A DNA stretch of 6,356 bases from Alphaproteobacteria bacterium (GTDB taxonomy: Bacteria > Pseudomonadota > Alphaproteobacteria > Kiloniellales > J153): the NCBI GenBank assembly GCA_003693905.1, contig RFLL01000040.1, positions 1-6,356 of the forward strand, read 5' to 3'. The translations under genes and the position numbers were made by a program. The notes under the pieces are model-generated. The model did not search any database and was not told the origin of the DNA. It was given only the letters and a program-made list of their open reading frames with translations. Shown here piece by piece: positions 5,793-6,356 of this stretch (position 1 is the first letter of the stretch; each line of letters starts with the position of its first letter).

Positions 5793-6356
5793 ATGTCATC
5801 ATCCGCGATCGGCAGTATCGGCGCCTTCGGGCCGGGGGGACGCTTGGGCCTCGTCATCGGCCGTCAGGTCATCGGTGCGCGCGATGAGGAGGGCCGGGCG
5901 TTGGTTGCCTTGCGCGTGCGCTCGTTCGAGCCGGTCCGCCCGGAACAGGCGGGTGCCGGCGCGCGCGCCGTGACGTCTGCTCCCGTCACACCTGCTTCTG
6001 CTTCCGTGCTCCCGTCATCCGCGGCCGCCTCGATCGAGCCGGGAAGGCACAGACCGGGCCCGGTCGCCGCCGCCGGCGCACGCACGCCGGAGCGCCTCAG
6101 CCCCGAGGAAAAGGCGGTCGTCGACCGCCTGCGCCAGCGCGACGCCCAGGTGCGGCAGGAGGAACAGGCACATGCCGCCGCCGCCGGCGACCTTGCCGGT
6201 GCGATCGAATACGTCTATCGGACCGGGCCGGACGGGCGTCGCTATGCCGTCGGCGGTGCGGTTCCGATCCGCAGCCGCGTTCTCAACGGCGATCCGGCGG
6301 AAGCCGCGCAGTTGGGCGCGCGCCTGGCAGCGGCCGGACAGGCGGCGACCAATCCG
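5793..6356 (+). CDS. SprA-related putative metalloprotease, motif-degenerate (partial, 3' end outside window)
   Basis: An open frame of 188 codons runs from the ATG at 5793 to the window edge without a stop; the nearest in-frame upstream stop is TAG at 5745. Residues 45-100 are an alanine/proline-rich, probably disordered linker. From residue 102 the sequence follows the SprA-related family (PF12118, 'putative metalloprotease CJM1_0395 family'): LSPEEKAVVDRLRQRDAQVR (103-121), a helix with EEQAHAAAAG (123-132), then YRTGPDGRRYAVGG (142-155). Family members normally read HExxH at this helix and GEV after YAVGG. Here the first histidine is Glu123 and the GEV glutamate is Ala156, so zinc binding and catalysis are doubtful. 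The usual IDTS after GEV reads IRSR. There is no clear signal peptide or good Shine-Dalgarno. Family membership is confident; the family's biochemical role is itself not established. The consensus is from memory. Confidence 0.83.
   Translation, partial: MSSSAIGSIGAFGPGGRLGLVIGRQVIGARDEEGRALVALRVRSFEPVRPEQAGAGARAVTSAPVTPASASVLPSSAAASIEPGRHRPGPVAAAGARTPERLSPEEKAVVDRLRQRDAQVRQEEQAHAAAAGDLAGAIEYVYRTGPDGRRYAVGGAVPIRSRVLNGDPAEAAQLGARLAAAGQAATNP

Noticed and set aside
5864..6085. Minus-strand open frame of 73 codons inside the SprA-like gene
   Set aside because: It is an Ala/Thr-rich shadow of the low-complexity linker of the plus-strand gene.

Overview
The window is GC-rich, with dense, overlapping genes and families typical of Alphaproteobacteria. 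Rhodospirillales is my best guess, made from protein flavour and base composition only. No RNA gene, insertion sequence, CRISPR array or prophage gene is visible. Six protein genes are supported. Five lie on the minus strand, read right to left, and one incomplete gene lies on the plus strand at the right edge.

Left half (1-3331, minus strand): the start of a branched-chain amino acid type (HAAT/Liv) ABC importer operon. A candidate sigma70 promoter (3304-3331) precedes livK, the periplasmic binding protein (1981-3222). A 109-base gap with a perfect 9-bp hairpin follows, then livH (969-1871) and livM (1-972, C-terminus cut by the window edge). livH and livM overlap by ATGA. The two ATPases, livG and livF, are not in the window and probably lie beyond base 1.

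Middle (3403-5578, minus strand): a short gene group. It contains a secreted four-cysteine protein of unknown function (5029-5466), a NitT/TauT-type ABC ATPase (4158-4967) and its permease (3403-4161). The last two overlap by GTGA. The permease resembles ThiX of the hydroxymethylpyrimidine (thiamine precursor) importer, so the pair is called thiZ-thiX. The binding protein ThiY is absent from the window. An 8-bp inverted repeat abuts the thiZ Shine-Dalgarno and could hide it.

Right end (5467-6356): a 326-base gap, partly very AT-rich, separates the minus-strand genes from a divergent plus-strand gene. That gene (5793 to beyond 6356) encodes a SprA-related putative metalloprotease. Its HExxH-like motif reads EEQAH and the family GEV motif reads GAV, which suggests a catalytically degenerate member. 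This is the most unusual item in the window.

Overall the region is two nutrient-uptake operons plus two poorly characterised genes. I did not find a clear new multi-gene system.
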